From Parabacteroides goldsteinii DSM 19448 = WAL 12034 (GTDB taxonomy: Bacteria; Bacteroidota; Bacteroidia; Bacteroidales; Tannerellaceae), in assembly GCF_000969835.1 (NCBI RefSeq), contig NZ_KQ033912.1:1042244-1106243 (forward strand): a DNA stretch of 64,000 bases. The letters are read 5' to 3'. The notes beneath the pieces were generated by a model, which was not told the DNA's origin, did not search any database, and saw only the letters and a program-made list of their open reading frames with translations. This document shows positions 44,801-53,929 of the stretch, piece after piece. Numbering within the stretch: position 1 is the stretch's first letter; each line of letters starts with the position of its first letter. A program made the position numbers and the translations under genes.

Positions 44801-45321
44801 ACACCTGGAGCCGCGCCCACCAAAGCCTGTCCGAGGTTCATCACCGGGCGGTTGGCTATTTTTTCCGCACTAACGGATGCTACCGAACCTGTCAGGTTCA
44901 CTTTCTTCTGCGTACCATAACCAACTACTACCACTTCTTCCAACGCTTGCGAGTCTTCTTTTAGGTTAATAGAAAATGACGTTTGGTTTCCTACAGGGAT
45001 CTGTTGTTCCACGTACCCGATAAAAGTTATAACCAAAACAGCATTAGGAGAAACTTCCAGATTGAATTTACCGTCCATGTCAGTGATCGTTCCGTTAGTT
45101 GTGCCCTTTTCGACAACATTGGCTCCGGCAATCGGGCCTAAAGCATCCTCAACTGTTCCGGTTACTTTCTTCTTCGCTTGTTGAGGAGAAGCAACAAGCG
45201 CATCGGAAACGGGAATCTCTATTCCCGGATTGGCTGAAGCCAACCCCACAGATGTCAAAAGCATAGTTGCTCCTAAAAACATCCGTTTTGATAAATAAAA
45301 ACGATTAAAATCCTTCGTCAT
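41890..45321 (-). CDS. SusC/RagA-family TonB-linked outer membrane protein (pair 2)
   Basis: A 1143-residue transporter. I start it at the ATG at 45321 (MTKDFNRFYLSKRMFLGATMLL) because the same start and upstream bases (CTAAATCTGGTGTTATT) precede all three susC genes, and in susC1 the upstream frame is closed. The signal peptide is followed by VTGTVEDALGPIAGANVVEKGTTNGTITDMDGKF, then ALEEVVVVGYGTQKKVNLTGSV, the plug and barrel, ending GGLSVTF. The leader carries one dyad of invertible segment 2. The N-terminal ~130 residues are nearly identical to SusC1 and SusC3 while the barrels diverge. Confidence 0.95.
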   Translation of the reverse strand: MTKDFNRFYLSKRMFLGATMLLTSVGLASANPGIEIPVSDALVASPQQAKKKVTGTVEDALGPIAGANVVEKGTTNGTITDMDGKFNLEVSPNAVLVITFIGYVEQQIPVGNQTSFSINLKEDSQALEEVVVVGYGTQKKVNLTGSVASVSAEKIANRPVMNLGQALVGAAPGVRVTQGSGNPGDESIGIQVRGQGSFNNSSPLVLVDGVAADMAPLNTDDVESISILKDASAAAIYGSRAANGVILVTTKKGKKDESPRVTFNAMFAQEKPITDFKLMSSTADFMELHNIAKLNANPTANTPDYSLESIEEWRQADLNPNGIYTNPVTGQQIPNWLAYPNTDWAQILFEPAFYQKYGVNVSGGSKNTTYLLSLGYQNNPGTLDNTSMERFNIRANIETKIADIITFGTQTYGTKEFKDPGSTSMTYLLQAWPGQTPIYDGKYGCSEHPEVTQKDNILQGVAANGGQNTYTRLNTTWYANVELPLKGLVAEAKFNWSQYSRQDEHYSQNLPRYSFRESFETPKEGLGVLDQATTYRYSYESTSYTADLMLRYNNTFGKHDVAGLFGYEQYRGETTGFSATKKGLIDWSITDITSGAEMQSIGGSAKSVNAILSYFGRANYAYDNRYLFEFSFRSDASSKFAPGHRSSFFPSGSAAWRISEESFFEPVKNAVNNLKLRVSYGSLGNTVGGNYDWQALYKKVNNVFDERVQNGLIQSSIQNLALSWEKVTTYNIGLDASFLNQRLSLEADFYLRKTSDILTNSIMYKTMGSISAPMSNTASLSNRGLELNLGWNDQIKDFRYGVGINLAFNKNRVTDFKGELRYELDEDVKDIWGNPTMRYTNLADVSTGGDTRRVEGHMIDEFFLRRPYSGDGSYKLADGSVNPNGGPRDGMIRTKADLDWVAAMLAAGYTFNNNLKQINSNGSNLWYGDLIMADLNGDGKYGNDDDREFTGKSSTPKVTLGFNINASWRGFDLNMMWSGRFGGYHYINSKGANGSMITNTGDALPGDAWNRYYFYDSEASHAGIIKNEQGVVIGSSYDPAADPNARISNEYPRLLTSGGTTPSNTFYLYNTSFVKLKSLQIGYTLPKKWVAPAKINNLRVFVSGENLLTFKSDRFPGVDPELGGSLAAYPIARMFSGGLSVTF

Positions 45322-45426
45322 AATAACACCAGATTTAGTTAATGAATAAATTGTGTTTGCGCACACCAAATCACTGCAACTTGTTGTGCAAGAATTTTAG
45401 CCCGTTCGTTTCACATAAAAAGGAAA

Positions 45427-45865
45427 TAGTCCTAGCTGGACTGTGTCCATATCATGAAACAAAAATGTATGGCACATAAGTAATAAATAATATGATACGT
45501 TAACATACACAACTGACTAATAAGCGCTCACTTATTTTGCATTACTAAAGAATTAACAAAGTAGTTTAGAGAAGTCATTGAATTTATATCATATATTATG
45601 ATTAAATTGCAAGAAATTTTGAAATTCTGATAGGTAGAAATAGATGATTCATTTCTCAAAATTAGGATTTCAATAGTAAGTGTTAACTAATCATAATAAG
45701 TGAACTATTTCCATAGACAGTTCTTAACTACTGTTTTTCTTCTTTTTTAATACACAAAGAGTGAGCCCATTTTTGTCAAAAGTGTATGTATACATATCAT
45801 ATGATTTGTGACTCTAAAGCCGATAATTTTTGTTTCATGATATGGACATAGTCCAGCTAGAACTA
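45427..45865. other. Predicted invertible promoter segment 2 (susC2)
   Basis: Bounded by inverted dyads TAGTCCTAGCTGGACTG (45427-45443) and, on the minus strand, TAGTTCTAGCTGGACTA (45865-45849), core TAGCT. The identity continues inward for another 23 bp (TGTCCATATCATGAAACAAA and onward), giving a ~40-bp inverted repeat. Both fit AGTYYYN4GDACT. The only perfect -7 box inside (TAATTTTG, minus strand, 45664-45657) points toward susC2, but it lies mid-segment and has no copy of the 29-bp site, so the ON/OFF state is unclear. Nothing else is seen in the gap 45322-46009 except the terminator at 45874. Confidence 0.75.
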
Positions 45866-45873
45866 TACTCTCC

Positions 45874-45914
45874 ACAAAAAAAAGGATAAGGCATTAATCA
45901 ATAACACCTTATCC
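45874..45914 (-). terminator. Terminator of susC3-susD3
   Basis: On the minus strand GGATAAGG and CCTTATCC (45914-45907 with 45891-45884) pair and run into eight Ts. It isolates pair 3 from invertible segment 2. Confidence 0.8.
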
Positions 45915-46009
45915 CATAAACATTTCCTCATCAAAAGAACTTCTTACAATTCCTGTTTAAGGATTATTCTTTTAACAGAGTAACTATTCGGTAGAACAGA
46001 TCTCGATAA

Positions 46010-47803
46010 TTAGTTTATCCAACCATCATTCTGAACCAGATTGCTATTTCTTTCACATTCCGTGCTTGGAATAGCCCAGGTATAAAGATAATCTCCACCC
46101 CATGAGAACGGATTTACGACAGTACCCCAGATTTCTTTGGAACCATCACCAGTTTTACACCAGTCACCGATCGTTCTCCAACGAATTTCGTCATACAGGT
46201 TAACACCTTCCAAAGATAATTCCCAACGACGTTCGTTACGGATACGGGTACGCATATTTTCCTGGCCACTTACATAAGTAGGTTTACCGGCATCTGTTGT
46301 CTGCAATAATGCAGCACCGGCTCTCTCACGTACAGAGTTTACCAAATCAACAGCTTCCTGCTTAAAGCCTTGTTCATTGATAGCTTCTGCCAACATTAAG
46401 ACTACGTCTGCATAACGGATCAACGGATAATCCCAGGGGCAATATTCACGATTAGGAGTTTCAGACGATCCTTCCGCAACAAATTTGCGATACAGATAGT
46501 AGAACAAAGTCTGGCTATCCGTTCTCAGGTCATACGGTTCGACTTCATCCGAGTTGGTTGCCGGCCAACGCAAGGTATAAGTATATTCTTTTGAACCGAT
46601 TGCCCCGTTATATTCAGCATACGGAGTAATGACAGTCGCTTCCAGACGAGGATCGCGATTTTCGTAGGCTTTACGCAAACGGGCTTCATTTCCGGAAGGT
46701 AGATATTTAGACATATCAGCTCCATTTTTCACGGCCAGTTCAAAACCTGCACGCAGTTTTGATTTTATATCTTCCGAATAAGTATCCCACTCACCGACAG
46801 TATCGCGGAGGAAGAAAACCACACGTTCTTTAGGAGTCATCTCATTATATCCCGGTAGGAAGTCATTCCAGTTAAACGGCTTACCGTCTGCACATTCAAA
46901 TGATTCCACCCAGTTTACACTCGGCAGATAACTATTCCAGCAAGAACCAAAAGAAACACGTGAACCTAACCAGAATTGTGTTTTGGAACCATAATCTTTG
47001 ATACCAATATTCTGTTCCGAGAAAATCATCTCATCACATTGTTCATTATCTGTTTTGAAGAGTTGTTTGTAATCCCCCTGAAACAATGCAAAACCAACAT
47101 CTCCGACTTTACGCAAAGCAGCTTCCGCTTTTGCATAATCTTTCATCCACATATATGTCTGTCCCAGCAAAGCATATGCCGCACCTTTCGTTGCACGACC
47201 ATAATTGGCATCACCTTTCGCATACTTATTCGGCAAATTAGCACTGTTGATGCAGTCGTTCAAGTCGGAGATAATAACTTCCCATACTTTGTCAGCCGTT
47301 TCACGTCCATTGGTACACTCGCTGTCTTCCACCGGTTCCAGATAAACAGGAACACCCTGGAATACACGGTTCAAACGGAAATAATAGTAAGCACGCAAGA
47401 ATTTGGATTCAGCGATCAAACGATCTTTCTTTGCATCATCCAATGGAGCTTCCGGTAAATGGGCTATGGCATCATTTGCACGGTGAATTCCTTCATACAA
47501 CTGTTTCCAGGTATCAGAGAACAAACTATTGCCGGCAGTAATTGTTCCATTCAACAAATCCTGAGGATCACGGGCCTGACCGGCAAATCCCATAGCGTCT
47601 TGTGTAAACATTTCATGTGCAACCTTTGCCTCGCGCAATGTGGCATAGATACCATTCACACCCATATCACACATCGTTTCATTTCCCCACATGGCTCCGG
47701 AACCTACCTTATCGTATGGATTCGTATCCAACAAATCAGGTTTACAAGCTGTCATAACCGAAGCAACAGCTGTAACAACTAATATTTTATTTACTAATTT
47801 CAT
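46010..47803 (-). CDS. SusD/RagB-family lipoprotein (pair 3)
   Basis: A 597-residue surface lipoprotein (SVMTAC, C20). Typical order: PDLLDTNPYDKVGSGAMWGNETMCDMGVNGIYATLRE, WKQLYEGIHRANDAIAHLPEAPLD, LIAESKFLRAYYYFRLNRVFQGVPVYLEP, ALLGQTYMWMKDYAKAEAALRKV, PLIRYADVVLMLAEAINEQGF, and the ending YTWAIPSTECERNSNLVQNDGWIN. It follows susC3 by 15 bp. The dead susD fragment at 39618-39870 is more like this protein than like SusD1 or SusD2. Confidence 0.95.
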   Translation of the reverse strand: MKLVNKILVVTAVASVMTACKPDLLDTNPYDKVGSGAMWGNETMCDMGVNGIYATLREAKVAHEMFTQDAMGFAGQARDPQDLLNGTITAGNSLFSDTWKQLYEGIHRANDAIAHLPEAPLDDAKKDRLIAESKFLRAYYYFRLNRVFQGVPVYLEPVEDSECTNGRETADKVWEVIISDLNDCINSANLPNKYAKGDANYGRATKGAAYALLGQTYMWMKDYAKAEAALRKVGDVGFALFQGDYKQLFKTDNEQCDEMIFSEQNIGIKDYGSKTQFWLGSRVSFGSCWNSYLPSVNWVESFECADGKPFNWNDFLPGYNEMTPKERVVFFLRDTVGEWDTYSEDIKSKLRAGFELAVKNGADMSKYLPSGNEARLRKAYENRDPRLEATVITPYAEYNGAIGSKEYTYTLRWPATNSDEVEPYDLRTDSQTLFYYLYRKFVAEGSSETPNREYCPWDYPLIRYADVVLMLAEAINEQGFKQEAVDLVNSVRERAGAALLQTTDAGKPTYVSGQENMRTRIRNERRWELSLEGVNLYDEIRWRTIGDWCKTGDGSKEIWGTVVNPFSWGGDYLYTWAIPSTECERNSNLVQNDGWIN

Positions 47804-47818
47804 TGTCTTTTCTCTTTT

Positions 47819-50800
47819 TTAGAATGTAACACTAATACCCGCAGCAAACTGGCGTAAAGACGGATAGTTTGTAGTTGCCCCCATTTCAGGATCCTGACCG
47901 GGGAATGATGTTATGGTAAACAAGTTTTCACCAGACAGATATACACGAACCCTTTCTGCAGAAATTTTTTCTGTCAGAGTTACAGGCAATGTATAGCCGA
48001 TTGTCAGATTCTTCAATTTCATATAAGTACCGTTGTACAAATAATAATTGCTGGTTTGACGGCTCTGTTTCGAGTTTTCTACCAAACGGGGAATATAACC
48101 ATTCAGATTGGTTCTCGAATCAGTAGGATTTTCAGGATCGTAGAAGTAATGATCATTTGCAACCCGCTCAGATGTAGCAAAACCATTTCTGATTGCTACA
48201 CTATTATACGGATCTTCTTCCCAATACAGTTTGAAACCACCGTTACCAGCCCACAACATACTTAAATCGAAGTTTTTCCAACTGGCACTGATATTGATAC
48301 CATAACCGAACTTAGGCATAGCTGAAGATCCCTGGAAGTCATAATCATAAGAACTACCATAAATACCGTCGCCATTCAAATCCGCATAAATCAAATCACC
48401 GTAATAGATATTATTCCGACCGACACTCTGGTTTGGCATAAATTTGTAACCGGCATCTATCATGGCATTCAACCATTTCATATCACCTTCCGTACGGATC
48501 ATACCATCTTTCGGACCACCATTTATATTTACGGAACCATCGCTGTTAAAATGGGTTCCATTACCGGAATAAGTATTCAATGTATAATATTCTTTGATCG
48601 GATGTCCTTCTACGATACGTCCCTTATCTTTATCCACAGATACATCACCGATATTCGATTGCCATACTTTCTTACCGTCTTTCTCTACCCAACCGGCTTC
48701 ATACTTACCCAGGTATTTTGTTACCTCATTATGATTGTAAGAGAAATTGGTAGAAACAGCATAATTGAAATCACCTACATGGTCTTTCCAGCCTACAGTC
48801 AATTCAAAACCGCGGTTCGTAACCTCGGCCGTATTCATGGTCGGAGGAGTCTTAATACCCATTGTCAAGTGAAGGTTCGGAGTTGTCAGGATACCATCCG
48901 TTACCTTATTATATACGTCCAACTCAGCTGTCAAACGATTATTGAGAAAACCGGCATCCACACCAAAGTTCGTAACAGTCGTGCTTTCCCATTCCAGACG
49001 CGAGTTACCGATCCTGTTCTGTGCCAAAGCAGCAGCCTGAGCCCCTCCGAAAGAATAATTATAAGTCTTATAAGTAGCCTGATAACCGTAATAGTCCTGG
49101 TAACCATCCTTATCTGTAATGCGGTTGTTACCTATTTGTCCCCAGGAAGCACGGATTTTCAGGTTAGACAACCAACCGATATTCTTCATAAATTCCTCTT
49201 CAGACAGACGCCAGGCAGCAGAGAATGACGGGAAGATACCCCAACGCGAATCGGAATTGAAACGGGAAGAACCGTCATAACGGAAGTTAGCCTCAAACAG
49301 ATATTTAGACAGATAAGCATAATTCAAACGGCCGAATACAGAACGAAGTGCTTCGTCTTTCGCCGTACCGGTACTGGTCTGCATTTCTGTGGCTGCATCG
49401 GGAACACTGATACTCGGGTCTATCAAACCCTTTTTCTGTTGCTTATGCTCGTATTGTTTATAGAAATATTCGTTGTAACCAACCATTACATTCAAATCGT
49501 GACCACCTTTGAAGCTCTTGTCATAACGCAGGATATTTTCAAGCGTATATGTTTCTTCTGCATACGACTTCCAGGTTGTCGTCATCTGGTCCGGAGTCGT
49601 TGCTGTAGAAGCAATCTCACCATTACTGAAGGTATAGCGGGCCAACGGAACTGTATGTGAGTTATATTCGTCAAAACGACGTCCGTAATTAAAGTTGAAG
49701 TCCCAGCTCAGACCTTCCATAAACTTGATCTTACTATACATCGTTGTATTAAAACGGGAAGAACGGTTCTGTCCGTCGGTCTGTTTCAGATATGCCCAAA
49801 TATTATTAGCGGTAGAACTTTCTTCGGCTGCTTCCTTATATCCCATTTTTCCATCATACATGCCAATCAAACCCGGGGTAGTCTGGCGGATAAAGTTCAA
49901 CATACCGGTATCAGCGTAATTACCCTGATCCTTATCGTTCATAATAGCATATGTACGGGTTCCCAAGGTCAACCATTTGTTTACATTCGCTTCTACGTTG
50001 GCACGCAATGTGTAACGTTTCAAACCGGTGTTTTCCACCAAACCAGGGTTATCCATATAACCGGCAGACAATAAAAATGTAACCTTTTCACTTCCTCCGT
50101 TCACGGACACGACATGGTCCTGAACCAGATTATTTTTATACATTTCTTTGTTCCAGTCCGTATTCGGATAAGCCAGCCAGTTAGGAACACCGTTTGCATT
50201 CAGGCCATTCGGATCTGCATTGGCAGCTTCCCAGGCTTCGATTGTTGCTGCTGAAAATACATCATTGTAACCCTCATTGAATTTGGCTTCATTGATCAAA
50301 CGCATATGCGTAGGATAATCCGTTACAAAATCGAGCAGGTTAGATGGCTGAGCCATAGAGAAAGTACCCGAATAAGTTACACGGATCTTTTCACGGTTAC
50401 CTTTTTTCGTTGTGATCAAAATTACACCGTTGGCAGCACGTGAACCGTAAATAGCAGCCGATGCAGCATCTTTCAATACAGAAATCGTCTCAATATCCTG
50501 CGGATTGACAGCATCCATCGAGGCTTCCATTCCATCGACCAAAACCAACGGACTGGCATTGTTCAATGTACCTGTACCACGAACACGGATCGTAGCACCG
50601 TCGTCGGTCGGATTACCTTTGCTTTGCATAACCTGCAAACCGGCAGACAGACCTCCCAGGGCTGATGATACGTTTGTAATAGGACGGCTGGCTGCTTGTT
50701 CTGTAAAATCTACGGAAGAAACAGAACCTGTTAAATTCACTTTCTTCTGCGTACCGTAACCAACAACTACTACCTCATCCAATGCCTGGGAGTCTTCCTT

Positions 50801-51169
50801 CATCTGGATTTTGAAGGAAGTTTGGTTACCTACTGTAATTTGCTGTTCCGTATAACCAATAAAAGAAACAACCAGAACTGCATTAGGAGAAACATTCAAC
50901 GTAAATTTACCATCCATGTCGGTAATGGTTCCGTTCGTGGTTCCCTTCTCAACTACATTTGCTCCGGCAACCGGACCAAACTGATCTTCTACTACTCCAC
51001 TCACCGTTTTCTGTGCTTGCTGTGGAGAAGCCATGAAAACATCTGATTCTGGAACATTCATTCCCAGAGCTGTCGGACTGGCCGAAGCAACTCCCACAGA
51101 TGCAAGGAACATCGTAGCTCCTATAAACATCTGTCTTGAAAAATAATAACGATTAAAATCCTTCGTCAT
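47819..51169 (-). CDS. SusC/RagA-family TonB-linked outer membrane protein (pair 3)
   Basis: A 1116-residue transporter from the ATG at 51169 (MTKDFNRYYFSRQMFIGATMFLA), chosen for the same reason as SusC2. It shows VSGVVEDQFGPVAGANVVEKGTTNGTITDMDGKF, ALDEVVVVGYGTQKKVNLTGSV, plug segments VLKDAASAAIYGSRAANGVILITTKKG, and an aromatic C-terminus (FAAGISVTF). Its leader contains the proximal dyad of invertible segment 3; the promoter in that segment faces the other way, so I read the pair as OFF here. It would pair with SusD3. Confidence 0.95.
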   Translation of the reverse strand: MTKDFNRYYFSRQMFIGATMFLASVGVASASPTALGMNVPESDVFMASPQQAQKTVSGVVEDQFGPVAGANVVEKGTTNGTITDMDGKFTLNVSPNAVLVVSFIGYTEQQITVGNQTSFKIQMKEDSQALDEVVVVGYGTQKKVNLTGSVSSVDFTEQAASRPITNVSSALGGLSAGLQVMQSKGNPTDDGATIRVRGTGTLNNASPLVLVDGMEASMDAVNPQDIETISVLKDAASAAIYGSRAANGVILITTKKGNREKIRVTYSGTFSMAQPSNLLDFVTDYPTHMRLINEAKFNEGYNDVFSAATIEAWEAANADPNGLNANGVPNWLAYPNTDWNKEMYKNNLVQDHVVSVNGGSEKVTFLLSAGYMDNPGLVENTGLKRYTLRANVEANVNKWLTLGTRTYAIMNDKDQGNYADTGMLNFIRQTTPGLIGMYDGKMGYKEAAEESSTANNIWAYLKQTDGQNRSSRFNTTMYSKIKFMEGLSWDFNFNYGRRFDEYNSHTVPLARYTFSNGEIASTATTPDQMTTTWKSYAEETYTLENILRYDKSFKGGHDLNVMVGYNEYFYKQYEHKQQKKGLIDPSISVPDAATEMQTSTGTAKDEALRSVFGRLNYAYLSKYLFEANFRYDGSSRFNSDSRWGIFPSFSAAWRLSEEEFMKNIGWLSNLKIRASWGQIGNNRITDKDGYQDYYGYQATYKTYNYSFGGAQAAALAQNRIGNSRLEWESTTVTNFGVDAGFLNNRLTAELDVYNKVTDGILTTPNLHLTMGIKTPPTMNTAEVTNRGFELTVGWKDHVGDFNYAVSTNFSYNHNEVTKYLGKYEAGWVEKDGKKVWQSNIGDVSVDKDKGRIVEGHPIKEYYTLNTYSGNGTHFNSDGSVNINGGPKDGMIRTEGDMKWLNAMIDAGYKFMPNQSVGRNNIYYGDLIYADLNGDGIYGSSYDYDFQGSSAMPKFGYGINISASWKNFDLSMLWAGNGGFKLYWEEDPYNSVAIRNGFATSERVANDHYFYDPENPTDSRTNLNGYIPRLVENSKQSRQTSNYYLYNGTYMKLKNLTIGYTLPVTLTEKISAERVRVYLSGENLFTITSFPGQDPEMGATTNYPSLRQFAAGISVTF

Positions 51170-51274
51170 AATAACACCAGATTTAGTTAATAAATTGATT
51201 TTGTTTGCGCACACTAAATCTTGTCGACTTAAATGTGCAGTAATTTTAGTTTTGTTCGTTTCTACCAAATGAAA

Positions 51275-51718
51275 TAGTCCTGTGTGGACTATGGACTATT
51301 ATTATTCAAGAATCATTGTTTTTTTAGAGTCAAATATTAGTTTTCACAACGTAGATAGTAGTTTTGACAGATTCTATTTTTCAATTGGAGAGCAGTGATT
51401 ATCATAGGAGAATGACAGGAGAAATTTTCAGCATAATATTAACGATGATAATCGCCAATAGAATAATAACAATCTTTTTTTATCTTGTATTTCTACCCTT
51501 CTTCATTCGGCTGAATTTAGAGATATCTTACTAACTGAAACAATCGGTTAAAATATACTTGGCTTATATACAACCTATTATACATCTGTTAATTTTTCAG
51601 CTATGGACAATTTATACATATCTATTAGACAAAAATGTATGTTTATATTTTATACAATCTGCTACTTTTGTCCCGTTCTGTTTAGTTAAATATGAAAGAC
51701 ATAGTCCACACAGAACTA
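51275..51718. other. Predicted invertible promoter segment 3 (susC3)
   Basis: Bounded by inverted dyads TAGTCCTGTGTGGACTA (51275-51291) and, on the minus strand, TAGTTCTGTGTGGACTA (51718-51702), 16 of 17 identical, core TGTGT; both fit AGTYYYN4GDACT. It has no gene. A full -7 box with the 29-bp regulator site points to the right, away from susC3. Flipping the segment would put that promoter about 155 bp before the susC3 start codon, facing it. Confidence 0.78.
51605..51670 (+). promoter_or_regulatory. Promoter and regulator site inside invertible segment 3
   Basis: TACTTTTG (51663-51670) is a full -7 match. The 29-bp site at 51605-51633 (starting GGACAATTTATACATAT, ending AGACAAA) matches the site in segment 1 at 20 of 29 positions in the same sense and sits exactly 29 bp upstream of the -7 box. 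Confidence 0.6.
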
Positions 51719-51726
51719 TATTCACA

Positions 51727-51769
51727 AAAATAAAAAGGGATAAGGCATTAATCACTAACACCTTATCCC
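51727..51769 (-). terminator. Terminator of the GH2 gene
   Basis: On the minus strand GGGATAAGG and CCTTATCCC (51769-51761 with 51745-51737) pair and run into a T-rich tract. It is close in sequence to the terminator at 45874-45914, suggesting that the two susC upstream regions are duplicates. Confidence 0.8.
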
Positions 51770-51868
51770 ATAAAGACTTTCCTACTAAATAATTCCCAAT
51801 AACCTTTATTAAATTACCATTCTTTTTGCAAGAACTACAATTCAGTAGAAAAAAACCATCTATTATGT

Positions 51869-53905
51869 TTACTTACAAGTCCAGTTTACTGTATCAGTTA
51901 TGTTGTTTTTCTTCTGTATGCCACGCACTTCAATTGTATTTTCCCCGTCTTTCAGGTTTACACCATTCCAAACAAAGGTGGCATAATTATCCGCTCCCTG
52001 TACACCTATACTTTTTCCGTTTACGAACAATTCAACCTGGGGAAGATTAGAAAATACCATTATATCGGTCACTTTCGTATCACGGTCACGATGACGACGG
52101 TTAGCAATATAAACGAATTTGTCATCCTTATTCCAGTTCGCCTTATAATAATAGAAAGCATCCTTCTTCACTTTACGGTCGAAAGTAACCAGACCTTTGT
52201 CATTGATTCCCGGACGATCGCCTTCCGTACGGTGAGCGGCACCAAAGTCAAACAGGTTCCAGATAAATGATCCCCACACAAACGGACGTTCTGCGATAGC
52301 CTCCCAGTTACCCATATGATAGAAAGTCTGGAAGTTTTCCGGATGCCACCAACCGGAAGCAACACCAGGTTTAATAGAGTCCTGCTGATGATAGATACTT
52401 GCCCCGGCACCATATTCACTGATACCGATCTTATAATCCGGATGCGCCTTATGATTGGCGTCCAGCCATTTTCCCATATCCGAAGGAGAACCGCCATACC
52501 AGCCGAAATACTGGTTCCAGGCAATCACATCGGTTATTTTACTGATATCACTATCGTACGACAGGAAGCTGGCAGCCGTTGTCGGACGCGTCGGATCTTC
52601 CTGATGAGCCAATTCATTCAACTCTTTGATATATTCAATCGGATTATCACCATGTGTTTTCAGTTCGTTGAACAATCCCCAGAAACAAATGGACGGATGA
52701 TTGTAGTGCTGACGAATCAGTTCTTTCAACTGTTCTTTACCATTTTCGCGGAAAGAAGGCAGGTCGTTGAATCCCCTGTCCTGATAACCGCCCGGACCAA
52801 TAAAAGGAATTTCCGCCCAGGCAACGATACCATATTTATCCATCAGATCATAAAAATAAGTAGCCTGCGGATAATGAGCCAGACGAATCGCATTCGTTCC
52901 CATCTCGGCAATAATGGCAGCATCTTCTTCATGGTGTTCTTTATACAATGCATTTCCGCGTTCGGCACGGTCCTGATGGCGGCACACTCCGTGCAGTTTC
53001 AAATGTTCCCCGTTCAGGAAGAAACCTTTTTCCGCATCTACATGATAAAAGCGCAAGCCCAGCGGCTGAGTTACCTTATCTATTTCCTGTCCGTCAGCCA
53101 GCAATGTCACTTCCGTACGATACATGAACGGATCTTTCCGCCCATTCCACAAATGAGGATTTTTAATAGAAAATTCCAATCCTGCGGTATGTATCTGATT
53201 CGCATCTACAGTCAGATTTATATCCTGCTGCTGCACAATCTTGTTTCCATCCCAGATTTTCACATTCACCTGTACCGGTTTTGCCGTAGACGAACCGTTT
53301 GAAACCAAGACTTTAGCTTTCACATCCGCCTGTTCTTTCGTTACATTATTTTGTATCAGATAAACTCCGGGAGAAGCATAATCGGTCAATGAAATATTCA
53401 CCGGATCGGTAATGATCAGGTTTACATCACGATAAATGCCGCCATAGAAATTGAAATCACCGACCAACGGCATGATATCCAGTTGCAAGGCATTATTCAC
53501 CTTTACCAATATCTTATTCTCGGCACCATACTGCACCTTATCTGTTATTTCAAAAACAAACGCTCCGTAGCCACCCCGATGTTCACCCAGGCAAACAGAA
53601 TTAACAAAAACCGTTGCGATTGTATTGACGCCTTCAAAACGGAGAAACAAACGTTTTCCTTTCCACTCGGGTTTTACGAAAAGAGTTTTTTCATAGTTAC
53701 CCATTCCGCGGTAATAATCCTGTTTACCGGATAAGGCGTCACCGCTATTCCATGTATGAGGCAGATTGACTCTTTGTTCACTCTTCTTCTGTACCTGATG
53801 CGAGAAACGGAACATCCAGTCGTTATTCAAAAGTATCTCCTTACGGGATGCATAAGTAAATGTGCTGCAAAGTACCAGCAACAAACCAATAATAATGTGT
53901 TTCAT
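51869..53905 (-). CDS. GH2-family glycoside hydrolase (beta-galactosidase/glucuronidase type)
   Basis: A 678-residue secreted enzyme; the ATG at 53905 gives the signal MKHIIIGLLLVLCSTFTYA. It has the GH2 order: sugar-binding jelly roll (NNDWMFRFSHQ..RVNLPHTWN..YYRGMGNYEKTLFV), immunoglobulin-like domain, then a TIM barrel with LHGVCRHQDRAERGNA. The acid/base Glu is in WGLFNELKTHG (about residue 411) and the nucleophile in IGISEYGAGAS (about 496). Family members remove terminal beta-galactose, glucuronic acid or mannose; in a locus with a lyase and GH88 a beta-glucuronidase or galactosidase role is plausible. Its promoter carries the shared regulator site, so it should be induced with the lyase operon. 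Confidence 0.93.
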   Translation of the reverse strand: MKHIIIGLLLVLCSTFTYASRKEILLNNDWMFRFSHQVQKKSEQRVNLPHTWNSGDALSGKQDYYRGMGNYEKTLFVKPEWKGKRLFLRFEGVNTIATVFVNSVCLGEHRGGYGAFVFEITDKVQYGAENKILVKVNNALQLDIMPLVGDFNFYGGIYRDVNLIITDPVNISLTDYASPGVYLIQNNVTKEQADVKAKVLVSNGSSTAKPVQVNVKIWDGNKIVQQQDINLTVDANQIHTAGLEFSIKNPHLWNGRKDPFMYRTEVTLLADGQEIDKVTQPLGLRFYHVDAEKGFFLNGEHLKLHGVCRHQDRAERGNALYKEHHEEDAAIIAEMGTNAIRLAHYPQATYFYDLMDKYGIVAWAEIPFIGPGGYQDRGFNDLPSFRENGKEQLKELIRQHYNHPSICFWGLFNELKTHGDNPIEYIKELNELAHQEDPTRPTTAASFLSYDSDISKITDVIAWNQYFGWYGGSPSDMGKWLDANHKAHPDYKIGISEYGAGASIYHQQDSIKPGVASGWWHPENFQTFYHMGNWEAIAERPFVWGSFIWNLFDFGAAHRTEGDRPGINDKGLVTFDRKVKKDAFYYYKANWNKDDKFVYIANRRHRDRDTKVTDIMVFSNLPQVELFVNGKSIGVQGADNYATFVWNGVNLKDGENTIEVRGIQKKNNITDTVNWTCK

Positions 53906-53929
53906 GTTATTTATTTCTGATTCCGGTAA

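Noticed and set aside
30862..51718. The TAGTYC-N5-GRACTA dyads as ordinary HTCS operators
   Set aside because: They occur as inverted pairs with matched cores inside each gap, at both ends of a promoter-bearing segment, and fit a recombinase consensus; a different 29-bp site has constant spacing to the -7 boxes.
52316..53302. 328-codon plus-strand frame over GH2
   Set aside because: Antisense of the GH2 catalytic domain; composition is not protein-like.
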